Assembly (NCBI GenBank): GCA_031400455.1
Contig: JANNPX010000022.1
Coordinates: 1 to 64,000 of the forward strand
Reading direction: 5' to 3'
DNA from: JANXYW01 sp031400455
Lineage (GTDB): Bacteria > Chloroflexota > Dehalococcoidia > DSTF01 > JACRBR01
Length of the DNA stretch: 64,000 nt
Shown here: positions 34,540-43,918 of the stretch, piece by piece
How the letters are laid out: each line of letters opens with the position of its first letter
How positions within the stretch are numbered: the stretch's first letter is position 1
The notes under the pieces: model-generated
Told to the model about the DNA's origin: nothing
The model's input: the letters and a program-made list of their open reading frames with translations, nothing else
Database searches by the model: none
Translations under genes and position numbers: made by a program

Positions 34540-35708
34540 GCGATCACGTCCTTCGTTGCTGGCAGTGTTGTCTCAGTTACGGTCGGTTCGGCGAGCGCCG
34601 CCGCATCTTCATCCATGATGGTCCTGAGCCTCGCGACCCACCTCCGGTGCAGTGCTCGAAGCAGGGGGCGAGATGTCCGAAACGCCAAGAGCGAGAGTCG
34701 GCTCCGGTTGGTCAGCCGAGTGCGCGACTCGACGCGTGTCCCGCCGTCCTCGAGCGGTATGAACTCAACAGTCTCAATCGCCGGGTGCAAACCCATGAGT
34801 GTGAGTCCCGGTGACGCTGCCATGCGGTAGCTGTAGTAACTGAACGGCCGCCAGTCAACGTATTCGCGCAGGGCAACGCCGGGGCCGTGATTGCAGTGGG
34901 ACGATGCGCCAGCACCCAGGCGGCCATGCGAGTTCGGATCGGTGCGGTCGGGATTTTTTTCGAGCAGGCGGCTGCAGGCGTATCGCTGCCTCTCCACCGG
35001 GTCGACGACGTAGCGCCAGACAACGGCTGGCGGGTACGGCAGGTCGATGCTGAACTCGAGATCGGCCTCCCCGGCCGCGATCTCAAAGCGGCGGGTTTCG
35101 CGCATCTGCTGGAGGATCGGCGCGAGGTCGTGCACACCGCCCCCGGTTTCGCCGAAGGACTCGTACGTCTCAGCATGTCGCGGCAGAACGAACGACGCGG
35201 GCACCCGCTGGAGGCACGCATCCGTGAAGAAGGCGTACGCCGGAACGCCGAGCGTCTCGGTGATGCTGTTCTTGAGCAGCCGATGCACAAGGATGACATC
35301 GGCGCCGGCAAGATCGTCGACAGCGGCGCTGGGCTGCACGACGTAGGTGCCGAAATGCGCAATGAACTTCAACCCAAGCGTACTCATCGAGGCACAGGCG
35401 CTGCACTGGCACGTCGTCGCGCGCACCATGTTCTCCAGACGGTTGGAGTATTCGAAGTAGCAGGCTTCGAGCAGCTCGACGAGGCGTTCGCCGTCGGGGA
35501 AGGTGGCCTCGTCGGCATAGCAGAACACGGCGTCGCCTTCGAGCTTCACGAAGCGAAGCGGCGGCGCGAGGCGCTCGCGGATCAGCGTCGTCAGTTCGTG
35601 GATGATCGCCTGCGCGTGCTCCAGTTCCGTGCCGGTAAGGAACGCCGTGTACCCGGAGATGTCCGCGAGGACGAGATAGCCCTGACGGGCACGCTGTTCG
35701 TCTGGCAT
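34536..35708 (-). CDS. DUF2652 (cyclase-like) plus SRPBCC domain protein
   Basis: The start ATG 35708 (MPDEQRARQGYLVLADISGYT) is chosen because the N-terminal family signature begins there; the frame from 35819 adds an unrelated segment. The 390-residue protein has an N-terminal domain with LVLADISGYTAFL and FVKLEGDAVFCY (DUF2652, related to nucleotide cyclase homology domains, with the metal Asp positions). A C-terminal part with FSIDLPYPPAVVWRYV ... WRPFSYYSYR is the START/SRPBCC-type ligand-binding fold. It is coupled to the F420 oxidoreductase by a 4-bp overlap. Nucleotide cyclase activity is not assured. Confidence 0.7.
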   Translation of the reverse strand: MPDEQRARQGYLVLADISGYTAFLTGTELEHAQAIIHELTTLIRERLAPPLRFVKLEGDAVFCYADEATFPDGERLVELLEACYFEYSNRLENMVRATTCQCSACASMSTLGLKFIAHFGTYVVQPSAAVDDLAGADVILVHRLLKNSITETLGVPAYAFFTDACLQRVPASFVLPRHAETYESFGETGGGVHDLAPILQQMRETRRFEIAAGEADLEFSIDLPYPPAVVWRYVVDPVERQRYACSRLLEKNPDRTDPNSHGRLGAGASSHCNHGPGVALREYVDWRPFSYYSYRMAASPGLTLMGLHPAIETVEFIPLEDGGTRVESRTRLTNRSRLSLLAFRTSRPLLRALHRRWVARLRTIMDEDAAALAEPTVTETTLPATKDVIA

Positions 35709-35837
35709 TTGTTGGGCCTCGGCGCTCCGATTCCGCAGGATTGCTGCGCAAGTCTGATCGATCCCGCGCCTTGCCTCCAGCAGCAACCCGGCGCACGGGG
35801 AAGGCACCGCTTGTTTCACGCGACCGGCACGACGGCT

Positions 35838-35947
35838 GTCATCCTGAGCGACGCGAAGGATCTTGACTGTGGTGGCACGACGCTTCGACTGCAGTGCATG
35901 CCACGTGTGCTAACTCGGACAAGATGCTTCGCTTCGCTCTGCATGAC
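35838..35947. mobile_element. Inverted-repeat dispersed element (GTCATCCTGAGCGA type)
   Basis: The left arm, 35838-35864, begins GTCATCCTGAGCGACGCGAA, and the right arm, 35921-35947, ends CGCTCTGCATGAC. The arms match in inverted orientation at 23 of 27 positions. The 110-bp unit has no ORF and looks like a MITE-like or REP-like unit. A half copy starts at 37772. It lies in the otherwise empty 300-bp gap between 35709 and 36008. Confidence 0.6.
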
Positions 35948-36008
35948 GATGTCTACGCTGTCGTCGAGCACGCCGCCGCATGCTCATACGGCGAGGGCGC
36001 CCATTGCG

Positions 36009-37064
36009 CTAGCGGCGGAGGCTGCCCTGTGCGACGAAGAACTCCCAGATCTGGTCCGTGGCGCTCACTTCGTGCGTCGTCGCGCCGAGACGAGGGACGT
36101 CGATTGCCCCCGGCCACGTGTGGCCGCCGCCTTCGATGATGAAGAGGACGACCGCTGTGTCATCGGTGCATTCGCTATACGCGATGGTGTTGACGCTTGC
36201 GCTGAACTGTTGCTCCGCCGGCGTCGGATTGCAGCCATCGTGTTCCGCCCAGCTCTTCATCGCATCCTTCGCGGCAACGACCGGGAACTGCTGCCCGCAC
36301 TGTGAGGTGCCGCCTTCGAATGGCACGCAGAAGTCGTCGGTCCCGCGGAAGCTAATGACCGGGATGGCGCGTACCCCGGCGCATGTGCGCGGAAACACCG
36401 ATGCGGCGACCGGCGCTATCGCTGTGATGCGATCTGGCATCGCGCACGCGACGAACGACGACATCGCCGCGCCGTTCGACATGCCTGACACGAACACGCG
36501 CTTCGCGTCAATGCACAGATCCGATTCGAGACGGTCCAGCAACTCGCGCATGAAGGTGATATCGTCGGTGCCGGAGAGGCCGGGGTAGTTCCAGTGCTGC
36601 GGCGCACCAGTGCCGTTCGGCGTAACGACAATGAACCCTTCGCGGTCGCCCTTCGCCGGGAAACCCGAATAGCTAGCCTGCTGGCGCGCGTTCGATCCGA
36701 AGCCGTGCAGGTTGAGCACGAGCGGGGTCTCGCGCGTTCCGTCGTATTGCGGCGGCACATGCAGGATGTAAGTGCGCTTAAGCCCGCCGGACTGCAGCGT
36801 CTCGTTGCTGTCGCCCGCAGCATGCGACTTCGCGACGGCGCAGGCGGCGCGGGCCGCAGTATCGGGGGTCGCCGCGGCAGCCGTTGTGCGGGCCGGCTCC
36901 GGCGTCGCATCGGTGTCGGAGGACGCCGTAGCTGTCCCACCCGGCGAAGATGCCGCGGGCGTAGGCGTCGAGCCAGCGCCGGACGAACCGCCACACGCCG
37001 CCAGCACTGCCGCGGCCGTCGTCAAGACGGCGAAGAGCATACGCGCGGGTGAGATCAGTTCCAC
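36009..37064 (-). CDS. Secreted esterase lipoprotein, PHB-depolymerase/LpqC family
   Basis: The start is taken as GTG 37064, because it gives a signal peptide with a positive charge (SPAR before MLFAVLTTAAAVLAAC) and has GGAG about 12 nt upstream. ATG 37040 is the alternative. The lipobox Cys is at residue 24. The 351-residue protein has a Ser/Thr/Pro linker, then an alpha/beta-hydrolase: HVPPQYDGTRETPLVLNLHG, nucleophile GMSNGA, DFCVPFEGG (Asp) and GGGHTWPG (catalytic His). It matches the feruloyl esterase/PHB-depolymerase-like family. It overlaps the 3' end of rimI by 10 bp. Confidence 0.82.
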   Translation of the reverse strand: MELISPARMLFAVLTTAAAVLAACGGSSGAGSTPTPAASSPGGTATASSDTDATPEPARTTAAAATPDTAARAACAVAKSHAAGDSNETLQSGGLKRTYILHVPPQYDGTRETPLVLNLHGFGSNARQQASYSGFPAKGDREGFIVVTPNGTGAPQHWNYPGLSGTDDITFMRELLDRLESDLCIDAKRVFVSGMSNGAAMSSFVACAMPDRITAIAPVAASVFPRTCAGVRAIPVISFRGTDDFCVPFEGGTSQCGQQFPVVAAKDAMKSWAEHDGCNPTPAEQQFSASVNTIAYSECTDDTAVVLFIIEGGGHTWPGAIDVPRLGATTHEVSATDQIWEFFVAQGSLRR

Positions 37065-37675
37065 AAGTCGGGATACTCCGCGCGATGCACGGCCTGCAAC
37101 TCCTCGAACCGCGCGCGGAATCCGTCCGAATTGAGTTCGGGCGTCGTCATGATTACGGCGTCTTCGTTGTTGTCCGTGTAGTAGCGCTTGCGCAACCCCA
37201 GCCGAGCGAATCCGTACTTCTCGTACAGCCGCTGCGCGCTGTCGTTCGACGCGCGCACCTCCAGCGTGGCGACTTCCTGGTCGTATTCCTTCGCCAGCTC
37301 CAGGATCGCGATCACCAGCCGCTCGCCGATGCCCATGCGACGGTAGCGCTCGCGTACGGCGACGGTGACGATGTGCGCCTCCCCCACCATCAGCCAGACG
37401 CCGACGAAGCCCAGCAGATACTCGTGCGAGCCTGCCACCGGCTCGCTGCCCACGATGCGGCGCAGCGTGCCCCACAGCCCACTCGTCGCGGGCGGCTCGA
37501 GCGGCGTGTCGCGCACCTCCGTGAGCACCAGGTACCGCGCGAGCTTGTTCGCCAGCTCGCGCTTGTACGCCGTCTGCGGCCACATCGACGGGAACGACTC
37601 GCGCTCAACATCCGCCACCTGCGTGATGTCGTCGGCCGTCATCGGCCGTATCTGTGTGTGAAGCGCTGTGCGCAT
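37055..37675 (-). CDS. rimI: Ribosomal protein alanine N-acetyltransferase-like GNAT
   Basis: This 206-residue protein begins IRPMTADDITQVADVERESFPSMW, the RimI pattern. It has the acetyl-CoA loop RYRRMGIGERL (about 112-122) and the LEVRASNDSAQRLYEKYGF segment (about 142-160) with the catalytic Tyr region, then a conserved tail. RimI acetylates the N-terminus of S18 and others. It has a longer middle insertion than E. coli RimI (about 148 residues), as in other GC-rich phyla. The esterase gene overlaps its stop. Confidence 0.85.
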   Translation of the reverse strand: MRTALHTQIRPMTADDITQVADVERESFPSMWPQTAYKRELANKLARYLVLTEVRDTPLEPPATSGLWGTLRRIVGSEPVAGSHEYLLGFVGVWLMVGEAHIVTVAVRERYRRMGIGERLVIAILELAKEYDQEVATLEVRASNDSAQRLYEKYGFARLGLRKRYYTDNNEDAVIMTTPELNSDGFRARFEELQAVHRAEYPDLWN

Positions 37676-37771
37676 GGGAGCCCTCGCGCCGCATCGAGCG
37701 GCCGTATGTCCAGTTTAGCATCGGCCGCCGGGACGGGTTCACGGCAGCGAGGGAGCCGGCCCGCCTCTCGT

Positions 37772-37790
37772 GTCATCCCGAGCGACGTAG
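37772..37790. repeat. Half copy of the GTCATCCTGAGCGA element
   Basis: GTCATCCCGAGCGACGTAG matches the left arm of the element at 35838 for about 15 of 19 bases. The right arm is missing. Confidence 0.45.
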
Positions 37791-37792
37791 CC

Positions 37793-40081
37793 CTACTCCG
37801 CCAGCGACGGCCGTGCGACCCCGGCGTACAACTGCCGGTACCGCGCGAGGTTCTCGATCACGATCTGCACGTAGCGTTGCGTCTCGTCGAACTCCAGCTC
37901 TTCGACGAAGAGATCGTCGTCCGCGCCGGCGACATCCGCCGCATCGGCAGCCGCTCCCGGGCCGCCGTTGTACGCGGCGAGCGCCCGATAGGCTTTGCCG
38001 CCGGACACATCCAGCTGCGTTTTCAAGTAACTGGCGCCGAACTCCAGGCTGATCCTCGGCCGGTAGAGATCGCTCGCCGCAAATTCCGCCACGCCAAGCG
38101 TCGCCGCGATCTGCTCGCCGGTCGCGGGCACAACCTGCGTCAGCCCCAGAGCCCCCGCACCGGAGCCCGCCTCCGGATCGAAGAAGCTCTCCTGCCGCAC
38201 AAGGGCCAGCAGCAGCAGCGGCGAGATAGCCTCGTCCTTCGCCGCAGCGGTGACGAGCGAGCCGTATGCGGCGGGATACGCGACGCGCAGCAGATCGTCG
38301 GGCGGCGTCTGGGCGGACTCGGGCAGCGCAGCGATCAGGGTGACGGCGGCGCGCGCGGCCAGCGATGTGCGTTTCTGCTCGGAGAACCGCAGGGCGAGTT
38401 GGTAGAGGGCCGCGAGGTCGTCCTTGCTGTCACGGATGATCGCGCGATACACGGCGTCGGACTGTGCGTGCAGCCCGACGTCCTCAAGCGCGGCCCCCTC
38501 GCCGAACCGCCCGTCCTCCGTGATCCGCGTTAACGTAGATTCGGGATCGAACCCGGTGATGCCCTTGATGTAGTCGGCGACCTTCTTCCAGTCCAGCTCT
38601 TCGAGGTTGAAGTCGGTGAGCTTGGGCGTGCTCTCCTTCGCGACGTTCTTGCCGAGCAGCACCTCGGCACGCAGGGCGTAGAAATTGCCGACCGCATCCG
38701 GGTCGTCGATGAGCTGGGACAGCACGGCATCCGCGAGCGGATCGCCTGACGCTCGCAGCGCACGGCCCTGCCAGAAGCGCGCACGCAACGCATCGTCGCC
38801 GCTGGCCGACGACGCGATCACCGACCACGACAGCGCCGCGCCCGCGTAGTTCGCCGCCTTGTGCTGCACGAGGCCGCGACGGAAGTCGGCGTCGCTGCGC
38901 CAGGTCGATGCGGGGAAGTCCGCGACCAGCGCCGCGTACGTCGCGCCTGCCTCGTCGAAACGGTCCGCGCGTTCGAGCAGGCGTCCGCGCCACCACAGCG
39001 CATCGTCGGCAAGCGTCGATACACGATCGACTTCGTACACCGCCTGGTAGGCGACGATCGCCGACGCGGGATCGTCCGCACGTTCATCGAGCGCGCCGAG
39101 ATAGTACGTCGCCTCGGCGGCGTTATCGTCTGCCGCGACTGCCCGTTGGAGCGACGCGCGTGCGGTATCGTTGCGGAACGCGCGATACTCGACCACGCCA
39201 CGGGTGTAGTCGCTCACCGGAATCACCGCCGCGTCCAGCTCATCGAGCAGGTCCGGCGCGACGCCGCTCGACGGGTACGACGCGATCGCCTGTATGTACA
39301 ACTCCGGCCACGCCGGATCGCCCAGCCGCTTGTCGAGCGCACCGATCCGGGCGAGCGCCGACGCCACGTCGCCGCCATCGATCGCCCGAGCGCGCTCGTA
39401 CCACGCCCGCGCGCTGGCGTCGTCCAAGCCCTGCTCGAATGCCTTGCCCATGCTGAGCGTGAACGACGCCTTGAACTCGGGCAGCAGATCGCTTGCCAAC
39501 ACCGCCTCGGCCGCCACTTCAGCGTCGGCGCTACGGCTCAGCCGCGCGAGCAGCTTCGCGCGCTCGACGCGGGCGAAGTCGGAGATCGCGCCATTCGCGG
39601 CGATGTACCGCTCGTAGGCCTCAAGCGCGCCGGGCATATCGCCGAGATCGTCCAGCGTGGAAGCGAGCATGTAGCGCGCCGTGCTCTCATCGCCATCCGC
39701 CGCGCCCGCCCCAAGGTACGCCTCCAGCACGGGTTGGGCATCGGCGGGCCGCGCTAGCCGGAGCAACATCTGCGCTTGTGCCAGCCGCGCCTCCTGCCGG
39801 TTGTCACCGTCGGTGCTCGCCGCGATGGCGGCATAGACGTCGGCCGCGGCGGCGAAGTCGCCCTCCTCGCGCAATCGAGCCGCCGCCGTAGCGTCAGCCG
39901 ATGCGGGTGTGGATGTGGGAGATGGCGCGTGTGTGCTCGAAGCGTCGGGCGTTCCGGGAACGGCGGATGGAGTCGGCGAAGGCGACGTTGACTTCGATCC
40001 GCCGCACGCCGACACGACGATCGCGCACGACGCGAGCAGCGCGGCAGCGCACGGTACGGCACGGCGACGGAGTAGGCGCAT
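37793..40081 (-). CDS. Lytic transglycosylase (SLT) lipoprotein with TPR repeats
   Basis: The start ATG 40081 opens on a lipoprotein signal peptide (MRLLRRRAVPCAAALLASCAIVVSACGG). The longer frame from 40471 is rejected. The 762-residue protein has a Ser/Pro/Thr linker, a long helical region of repeated Ala-rich TPR-like units (about 60-580), and a C-terminal SLT domain with the catalytic Glu in LVRQESFFDPEAGSGAG, then LGLTQVVP and YNGGPG. It cleaves glycan strands of peptidoglycan with anhydro-product formation and acts outside the membrane. The TPR-SLT build is that of Slt70-type enzymes. Confidence 0.87.
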   Translation of the reverse strand: MRLLRRRAVPCAAALLASCAIVVSACGGSKSTSPSPTPSAVPGTPDASSTHAPSPTSTPASADATAAARLREEGDFAAAADVYAAIAASTDGDNRQEARLAQAQMLLRLARPADAQPVLEAYLGAGAADGDESTARYMLASTLDDLGDMPGALEAYERYIAANGAISDFARVERAKLLARLSRSADAEVAAEAVLASDLLPEFKASFTLSMGKAFEQGLDDASARAWYERARAIDGGDVASALARIGALDKRLGDPAWPELYIQAIASYPSSGVAPDLLDELDAAVIPVSDYTRGVVEYRAFRNDTARASLQRAVAADDNAAEATYYLGALDERADDPASAIVAYQAVYEVDRVSTLADDALWWRGRLLERADRFDEAGATYAALVADFPASTWRSDADFRRGLVQHKAANYAGAALSWSVIASSASGDDALRARFWQGRALRASGDPLADAVLSQLIDDPDAVGNFYALRAEVLLGKNVAKESTPKLTDFNLEELDWKKVADYIKGITGFDPESTLTRITEDGRFGEGAALEDVGLHAQSDAVYRAIIRDSKDDLAALYQLALRFSEQKRTSLAARAAVTLIAALPESAQTPPDDLLRVAYPAAYGSLVTAAAKDEAISPLLLLALVRQESFFDPEAGSGAGALGLTQVVPATGEQIAATLGVAEFAASDLYRPRISLEFGASYLKTQLDVSGGKAYRALAAYNGGPGAAADAADVAGADDDLFVEELEFDETQRYVQIVIENLARYRQLYAGVARPSLAE

Positions 40082-40228
40082 AGAGACAAGCTTTCGGAGT
40101 GCGTGCGGGGTGCGAGGACACGCCTCACGTTTGTCAAGGATCTGCGCCGCGCGGGCCGCGGCGTTTTGACAGCGTTTCCGGCTGCATGCTACCTTCGAAG
40201 GAGAAGCCCTCGCAACGCGGAGCGCGCC

Positions 40229-40711
40229 ATGAACCTGCTGCGGCTCACCATTATCGACCAGTCGGGCGGAGTCAGCTTCATCGCACATGGTGAAGCGCTC
40301 CCGGCGCTGCTGCGCGCGTGCACCACCAATCCCGCCGATATCGACGAGTTGCTCGAGCGCGCGGAGCCGCTGTACGCCGGTCTGCGCGAACGCGTCGCCA
40401 ACGGCTTGGCGATGTTCGACGAGCGCAACGCTCCCGGCCGCTACGCCGCCATTCACACCGCGCTCGAACACGCAGCGCCGGACGAGTCACCGCTCTTCCG
40501 CGTCGTCGACGACGTCACTCGTGAAGCCAGCCTGCGCCCCGGCGAGGCCGGCGCGTTCGTCATCAATCTCATCGATCGCCGCATCATCACGCTGCAGAAC
40601 CTCTACCAGAAGATGGATCGCAGCGGCCGCGGCCAAGTCTTTGACGGCGAGCGCATGACTGGCGACACCTTCGTTTACCGCCTCCCGAAGACGTGGGCGC
40701 TCGTGCCGTAG
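40229..40711 (+). CDS. Hypothetical protein
   Basis: The start ATG 40229 (MNLLRLTIIDQSGG) is preferred; the longer frame from 40103 runs through the divergent promoter region. The 160-residue protein is soluble and helix-rich in the middle (LERAEPLYAGLRERVANGL), with a C-terminal RIITLQNLYQKMDRSGRGQV segment. No family is recognised. It is divergent from the transglycosylase gene and lies 75 bp before alr on the same strand. Confidence 0.55.
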   Translation: MNLLRLTIIDQSGGVSFIAHGEALPALLRACTTNPADIDELLERAEPLYAGLRERVANGLAMFDERNAPGRYAAIHTALEHAAPDESPLFRVVDDVTREASLRPGEAGAFVINLIDRRIITLQNLYQKMDRSGRGQVFDGERMTGDTFVYRLPKTWALVP

Positions 40712-40785
40712 GCCGCGCGGGCGATTCACGTGCTGACCGGCTGACAAGCTGACTAGCCGAAGCGCTCACCAGCTACACTCACCCC

Positions 40786-41976
40786 ATGAACACGCGCTGG
40801 AACGGACGCTCCGTCTGGGCCGAGATCGACCTCGACGCGATCGCGCACAACGTGCGGGCGCTGTCAGATCGCGCCGCACCTTCGAAGCTGTACGCCATCG
40901 TGAAGGCAAACGCCTACGGCCACGGCGCCGTCAGCGTCGCAGCAGCCGCGCTCGATGCGGGCGCGGCGGGACTCGGCGTCGTCTGCGTCGACGAGGGCGA
41001 GGAGCTGCGCAATGCAGGCATCGACGCGCCAATCCTCATCGTCGGCTACACGCACGCGGCGGAGGCCGAGCGCATCGTCGAGCTGCGGCTCACGCCGACG
41101 GTCTGCAGCATGCAGGCCGCGCTGGCGCTCTCACGCTTCGCATCAGAGCAGGGCGTCACACAGCGCATCCACATCGAACTGGAGAGCGGACTGAACCGGC
41201 ACGGCCTGCCGCTGGACGAGCTCGTCACCTTCGCTGAAAGCGCGCGGGCCCTGCCTTCGATCGAAGTGGAAGGTCTGTTCACGCACTTCGCTGCCGCCGA
41301 AGAAGGCGAAGCCGCGTTCACCCGCGCACAATACGACGCCCTGATCGACGCATCGACGCGGCTGCCGTGGATCCCGATCCGCCACTGCGCCGCGTCAGCC
41401 AGCGTGCTGAACGCACCGGACATGGCGCTGGAAATGGTGCGTGCGGGCATCGCCATCTACGGCTACGAGCCCGCACCCGGAATTGCCGCCGGAATTGAGC
41501 TGCGGCGAGCGCTCTCGCTGAAGGCGCGCGTCGCCCGCGTGCTCGACGTCGAAGCGGGCGCGACCGTTGGGTACGGCCGCACATGGATCGCGCAGCGCCC
41601 CTCGACCATCGCGCTGATCATGTGCGGCTACGCAGACGGCTATCGCCGCGCCCTCTCGAGCCGCGCGCACGTGCTCATCCGTGGTCAGCGCGCGCCGATC
41701 GCCGGACGCATTGCGATGGATATGTGCATGGCCGATGTGACCGGCATCCCCGGCGTTGCGCCGGACGACGAGGCCGTTATCATAGGCGAGCAAGGCGGCG
41801 AACGCATCGATGCGGACGAGCTGGCCGGGCTGGCGGACACGATCTCGTGGGAGATCCTCGCCGGTATTACCGCGCGCGTACCCCGCATCTACCTTCGTGA
41901 CGGAAGCGCGGTCACTGTCAGCACACTGAACCAGCAAGCGCCGGCGCCGATTCGTGAACCCGCTGCATCGGGCTGA
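40786..41976 (+). CDS. alr: Alanine racemase
   Basis: This 396-residue fold-III PLP enzyme has the cofactor Lys in YAIVKANAYGHG (about 36-47), HIELESGLNRHG, and the second-half catalytic Tyr in TVGYGRTWIA (about residue 263). CGYADGYRRAL, GRIAMDMCMADVT and the C-terminal beta-barrel complete it. It interconverts L- and D-alanine for peptidoglycan. The DinB gene begins 8 bp after the stop, so it is probably co-transcribed. Confidence 0.95.
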   Translation: MNTRWNGRSVWAEIDLDAIAHNVRALSDRAAPSKLYAIVKANAYGHGAVSVAAAALDAGAAGLGVVCVDEGEELRNAGIDAPILIVGYTHAAEAERIVELRLTPTVCSMQAALALSRFASEQGVTQRIHIELESGLNRHGLPLDELVTFAESARALPSIEVEGLFTHFAAAEEGEAAFTRAQYDALIDASTRLPWIPIRHCAASASVLNAPDMALEMVRAGIAIYGYEPAPGIAAGIELRRALSLKARVARVLDVEAGATVGYGRTWIAQRPSTIALIMCGYADGYRRALSSRAHVLIRGQRAPIAGRIAMDMCMADVTGIPGVAPDDEAVIIGEQGGERIDADELAGLADTISWEILAGITARVPRIYLRDGSAVTVSTLNQQAPAPIREPAASG

Positions 41977-41983
41977 GGACAAC

Positions 41984-42505
41984 ATGCCGCAACAGACGCC
42001 GAATCTCTTCACCTACCCCCGCAACGAGCCCGGCACCACCGGGCACTTCGACCTGGTCGACGCGTTGCGCAGCCTCCCGCGCGACCTTGGGGACGCGCTC
42101 AAGGGCGTCACGGAAGACGAAGCAGCGTTCCGCGCAGCGCCGGACGGATGGTGCATCTGCGAGATCGTCGGGCACCTGCGCGACGCGGCGGAGGTCTACC
42201 ACAAGCGCATCTACATGATGTCGACGCAAACGGATCCGGTGTTGGAGCCGTACGACCAGGAAGCGTTCGTCACCGAACACGCCTATATGACGCGCAACAT
42301 CGACGACATGGTGCGCGAACTCGCCGGCTGGCGCGCCAACACCGTCGAGTTGCTCACCACGCTCGTCAACTGGAACTGGGCGCGCACCGGACAGCACACG
42401 GAGCGCGGCCGCACGAGCATCCGCCAGATCGTCGAGCACATGGTGGAGCACGAAGGCGAGCACCTGCACGACATCCGCACGCTCCGCGCTGCGGCTTCCG
42501 CCTGA
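41984..42505 (+). CDS. DinB-family protein
   Basis: The start ATG 41984 has GAGGA 5 nt upstream; the frame from 41954 would overlap alr. The 173-residue four-helix protein has the DinB metal-binding His pattern: IVGHLRDAAEVYHKR in the first half and IVEHMVEHEGEHLHDI near the C-terminus. DinB/YfiT-like proteins act as metal-dependent transferases, often with bacillithiol or mycothiol, or have unknown roles. Co-transcription with alr is likely. Confidence 0.78.
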   Translation: MPQQTPNLFTYPRNEPGTTGHFDLVDALRSLPRDLGDALKGVTEDEAAFRAAPDGWCICEIVGHLRDAAEVYHKRIYMMSTQTDPVLEPYDQEAFVTEHAYMTRNIDDMVRELAGWRANTVELLTTLVNWNWARTGQHTERGRTSIRQIVEHMVEHEGEHLHDIRTLRAAASA

Positions 42506-42543
42506 CGTCACCACAGAGGCACAGCGGTCTTGTTGGGGCGCGA

Positions 42544-43545
42544 CTATCGTGAGCGGCGCTTACGAACCCACATTGCTGGGACAAGTAACGCCAGGCACAT
42601 TGCGGCGCTCGCGACGATCGCGAACGCGATCCTGGATTCGCGTGCCGAAGATTCCGCGGATCGATCCGCACTCGCGACTACCGGGGGCTCGGCGATACCG
42701 CCGACCGATTGCGCGGCCACCTCTCTGATCTCGAGGTCATCGTTGTACACCACGCCGGACGCGAGCTCGGCCGCCGCGTACATCCCGAAATGCGCCTGCG
42801 CCAACGTGCCGTCGCCGCCTGCGAACGGAGCCGCGGACACGAGTTGTCCGTCTTGCCACACCTTTGCTTCACCGTGGACGGGATCCATATCGAGAGAGAA
42901 CTTCAACTCGACCCATTGCCGCATCGGAAAGAGGATCGTGCTGGTCTGGAAGGTGGGTTCGCGTAACCCTGCACTCGGCACGTGCATCAGATGCACGACG
43001 CCGCCCGCTACGGCACCGGGCGACGGGTTCGCGGCCGAGACGTTAGCAACGAAGACGGGGCTCCAAGAGTCGGTGGCGTTGGACGTGAACGTCGCGAAGC
43101 TGAACCACTCGCCCGGCACATTGAGCGGCACGTCGAGCCAGACGTGGAGTTTCACCTCGCACGGACAGACGAAGGCGCCGCCGGGTGTGTTCTGGAGCTG
43201 GATCGTGGGATAGCCGCGATGACCGTTGTTGACGCCTGGTGTATTCGGTGGGTTCGCACCGTACATCCACCCCTTGTGCGAATACGTCCCGGTGCGCACC
43301 TGCTCGGTCGACTGCTCGTGAGATGTGGTGCCCAGATAGTTCTGCGGGACGATGTAAAAGTCGTCGAATTCGCTGACGGACTCGAAACTCGTCGAGAACA
43401 CGCGTCCGCCAACTCGATCGTGCGGTGCCTCCGCCGTATCGCCGGCGTAGCCGACCGCGCGTGCCGGAATCACGGACGACGCCATCGACAAGGCGATCGC
43501 CAGGGCTATCGCGAGCCCCCTCGCCACGCGAATGAATGAATGCAT
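42544..43545 (-). CDS. Secreted, C-terminally membrane-anchored concanavalin/lyase-like protein
   Basis: The start at ATG 43545 opens on a Sec signal peptide (about 1-30). The frame from 43806 is out of context. The 333-residue mature region is a beta-rich fold: FSTSFESVSEFDDFY, YPTIQLQNTP, WVELKFSLDMDPVHGEAKVWQDG and VVYNDDLEIREV. This pattern is that of polysaccharide lyase-like or LamG-like jelly-roll domains. A C-terminal helix (IAFAIVASAAMCLALLVPAM) with an Arg/Lys tail anchors it. The function is inferred as carbohydrate binding at the surface. A catalytic residue is not identifiable. Confidence 0.6.
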   Translation of the reverse strand: MHSFIRVARGLAIALAIALSMASSVIPARAVGYAGDTAEAPHDRVGGRVFSTSFESVSEFDDFYIVPQNYLGTTSHEQSTEQVRTGTYSHKGWMYGANPPNTPGVNNGHRGYPTIQLQNTPGGAFVCPCEVKLHVWLDVPLNVPGEWFSFATFTSNATDSWSPVFVANVSAANPSPGAVAGGVVHLMHVPSAGLREPTFQTSTILFPMRQWVELKFSLDMDPVHGEAKVWQDGQLVSAAPFAGGDGTLAQAHFGMYAAAELASGVVYNDDLEIREVAAQSVGGIAEPPVVASADRSAESSARESRIAFAIVASAAMCLALLVPAMWVRKRRSR

Positions 43546-43597
43546 GTGGTGAACCTCGGCTGAGCGTAGCACGATGGTGGGGAGCCCGTTCTGCGTC

Positions 43598-43918
43598 CTA
43601 GCTGCTCTCGCGCGCACCAACGGCGTCTGCGAGCACCGACTCGCTCTCGGCCGGCATAGCTGTCTCGCCGCTCCGCATCCGCATGAAGTCCGGCACAGGC
43701 GCGTCGTCCTGGCGCTCGCGCTGCCGGAGCACGCCAAACGCGTTCGTCTCCACGATGATCGCCAGCACGATGAGCATCCCCGCCACAGCGACGCGCCACG
43801 AGACATTCTCCCAGTTGTGCTGATTCACCCAAGCGCCGTTCAGCACGACGAGCGCAGCGACGACGGCGACGATGCCTGCGAGCTTCTCGGCTGTCCGGAT
43901 TCCGGCGCGCTCCTTCAC
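43598..43918 (-). CDS. Small two-helix membrane protein
   Basis: This 106-residue protein has two hydrophobic helices (about 10-30 and 40-60) and an acidic C-terminal tail. It has no recognised family. Its start overlaps the stop of the neighbouring small membrane protein gene by four bases (43915-43918), so the two are probably co-translated and may work together. Confidence 0.6.
   Translation of the reverse strand: MKERAGIRTAEKLAGIVAVVAALVVLNGAWVNQHNWENVSWRVAVAGMLIVLAIIVETNAFGVLRQRERQDDAPVPDFMRMRSGETAMPAESESVLADAVGARESS

Noticed and set aside
37055..37583. N-terminal extension of the esterase lipoprotein over rimI
   Set aside because: It is antisense-like composition in the rimI frame region and would bury the signal peptide. 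The lipobox start near 37064 is better.
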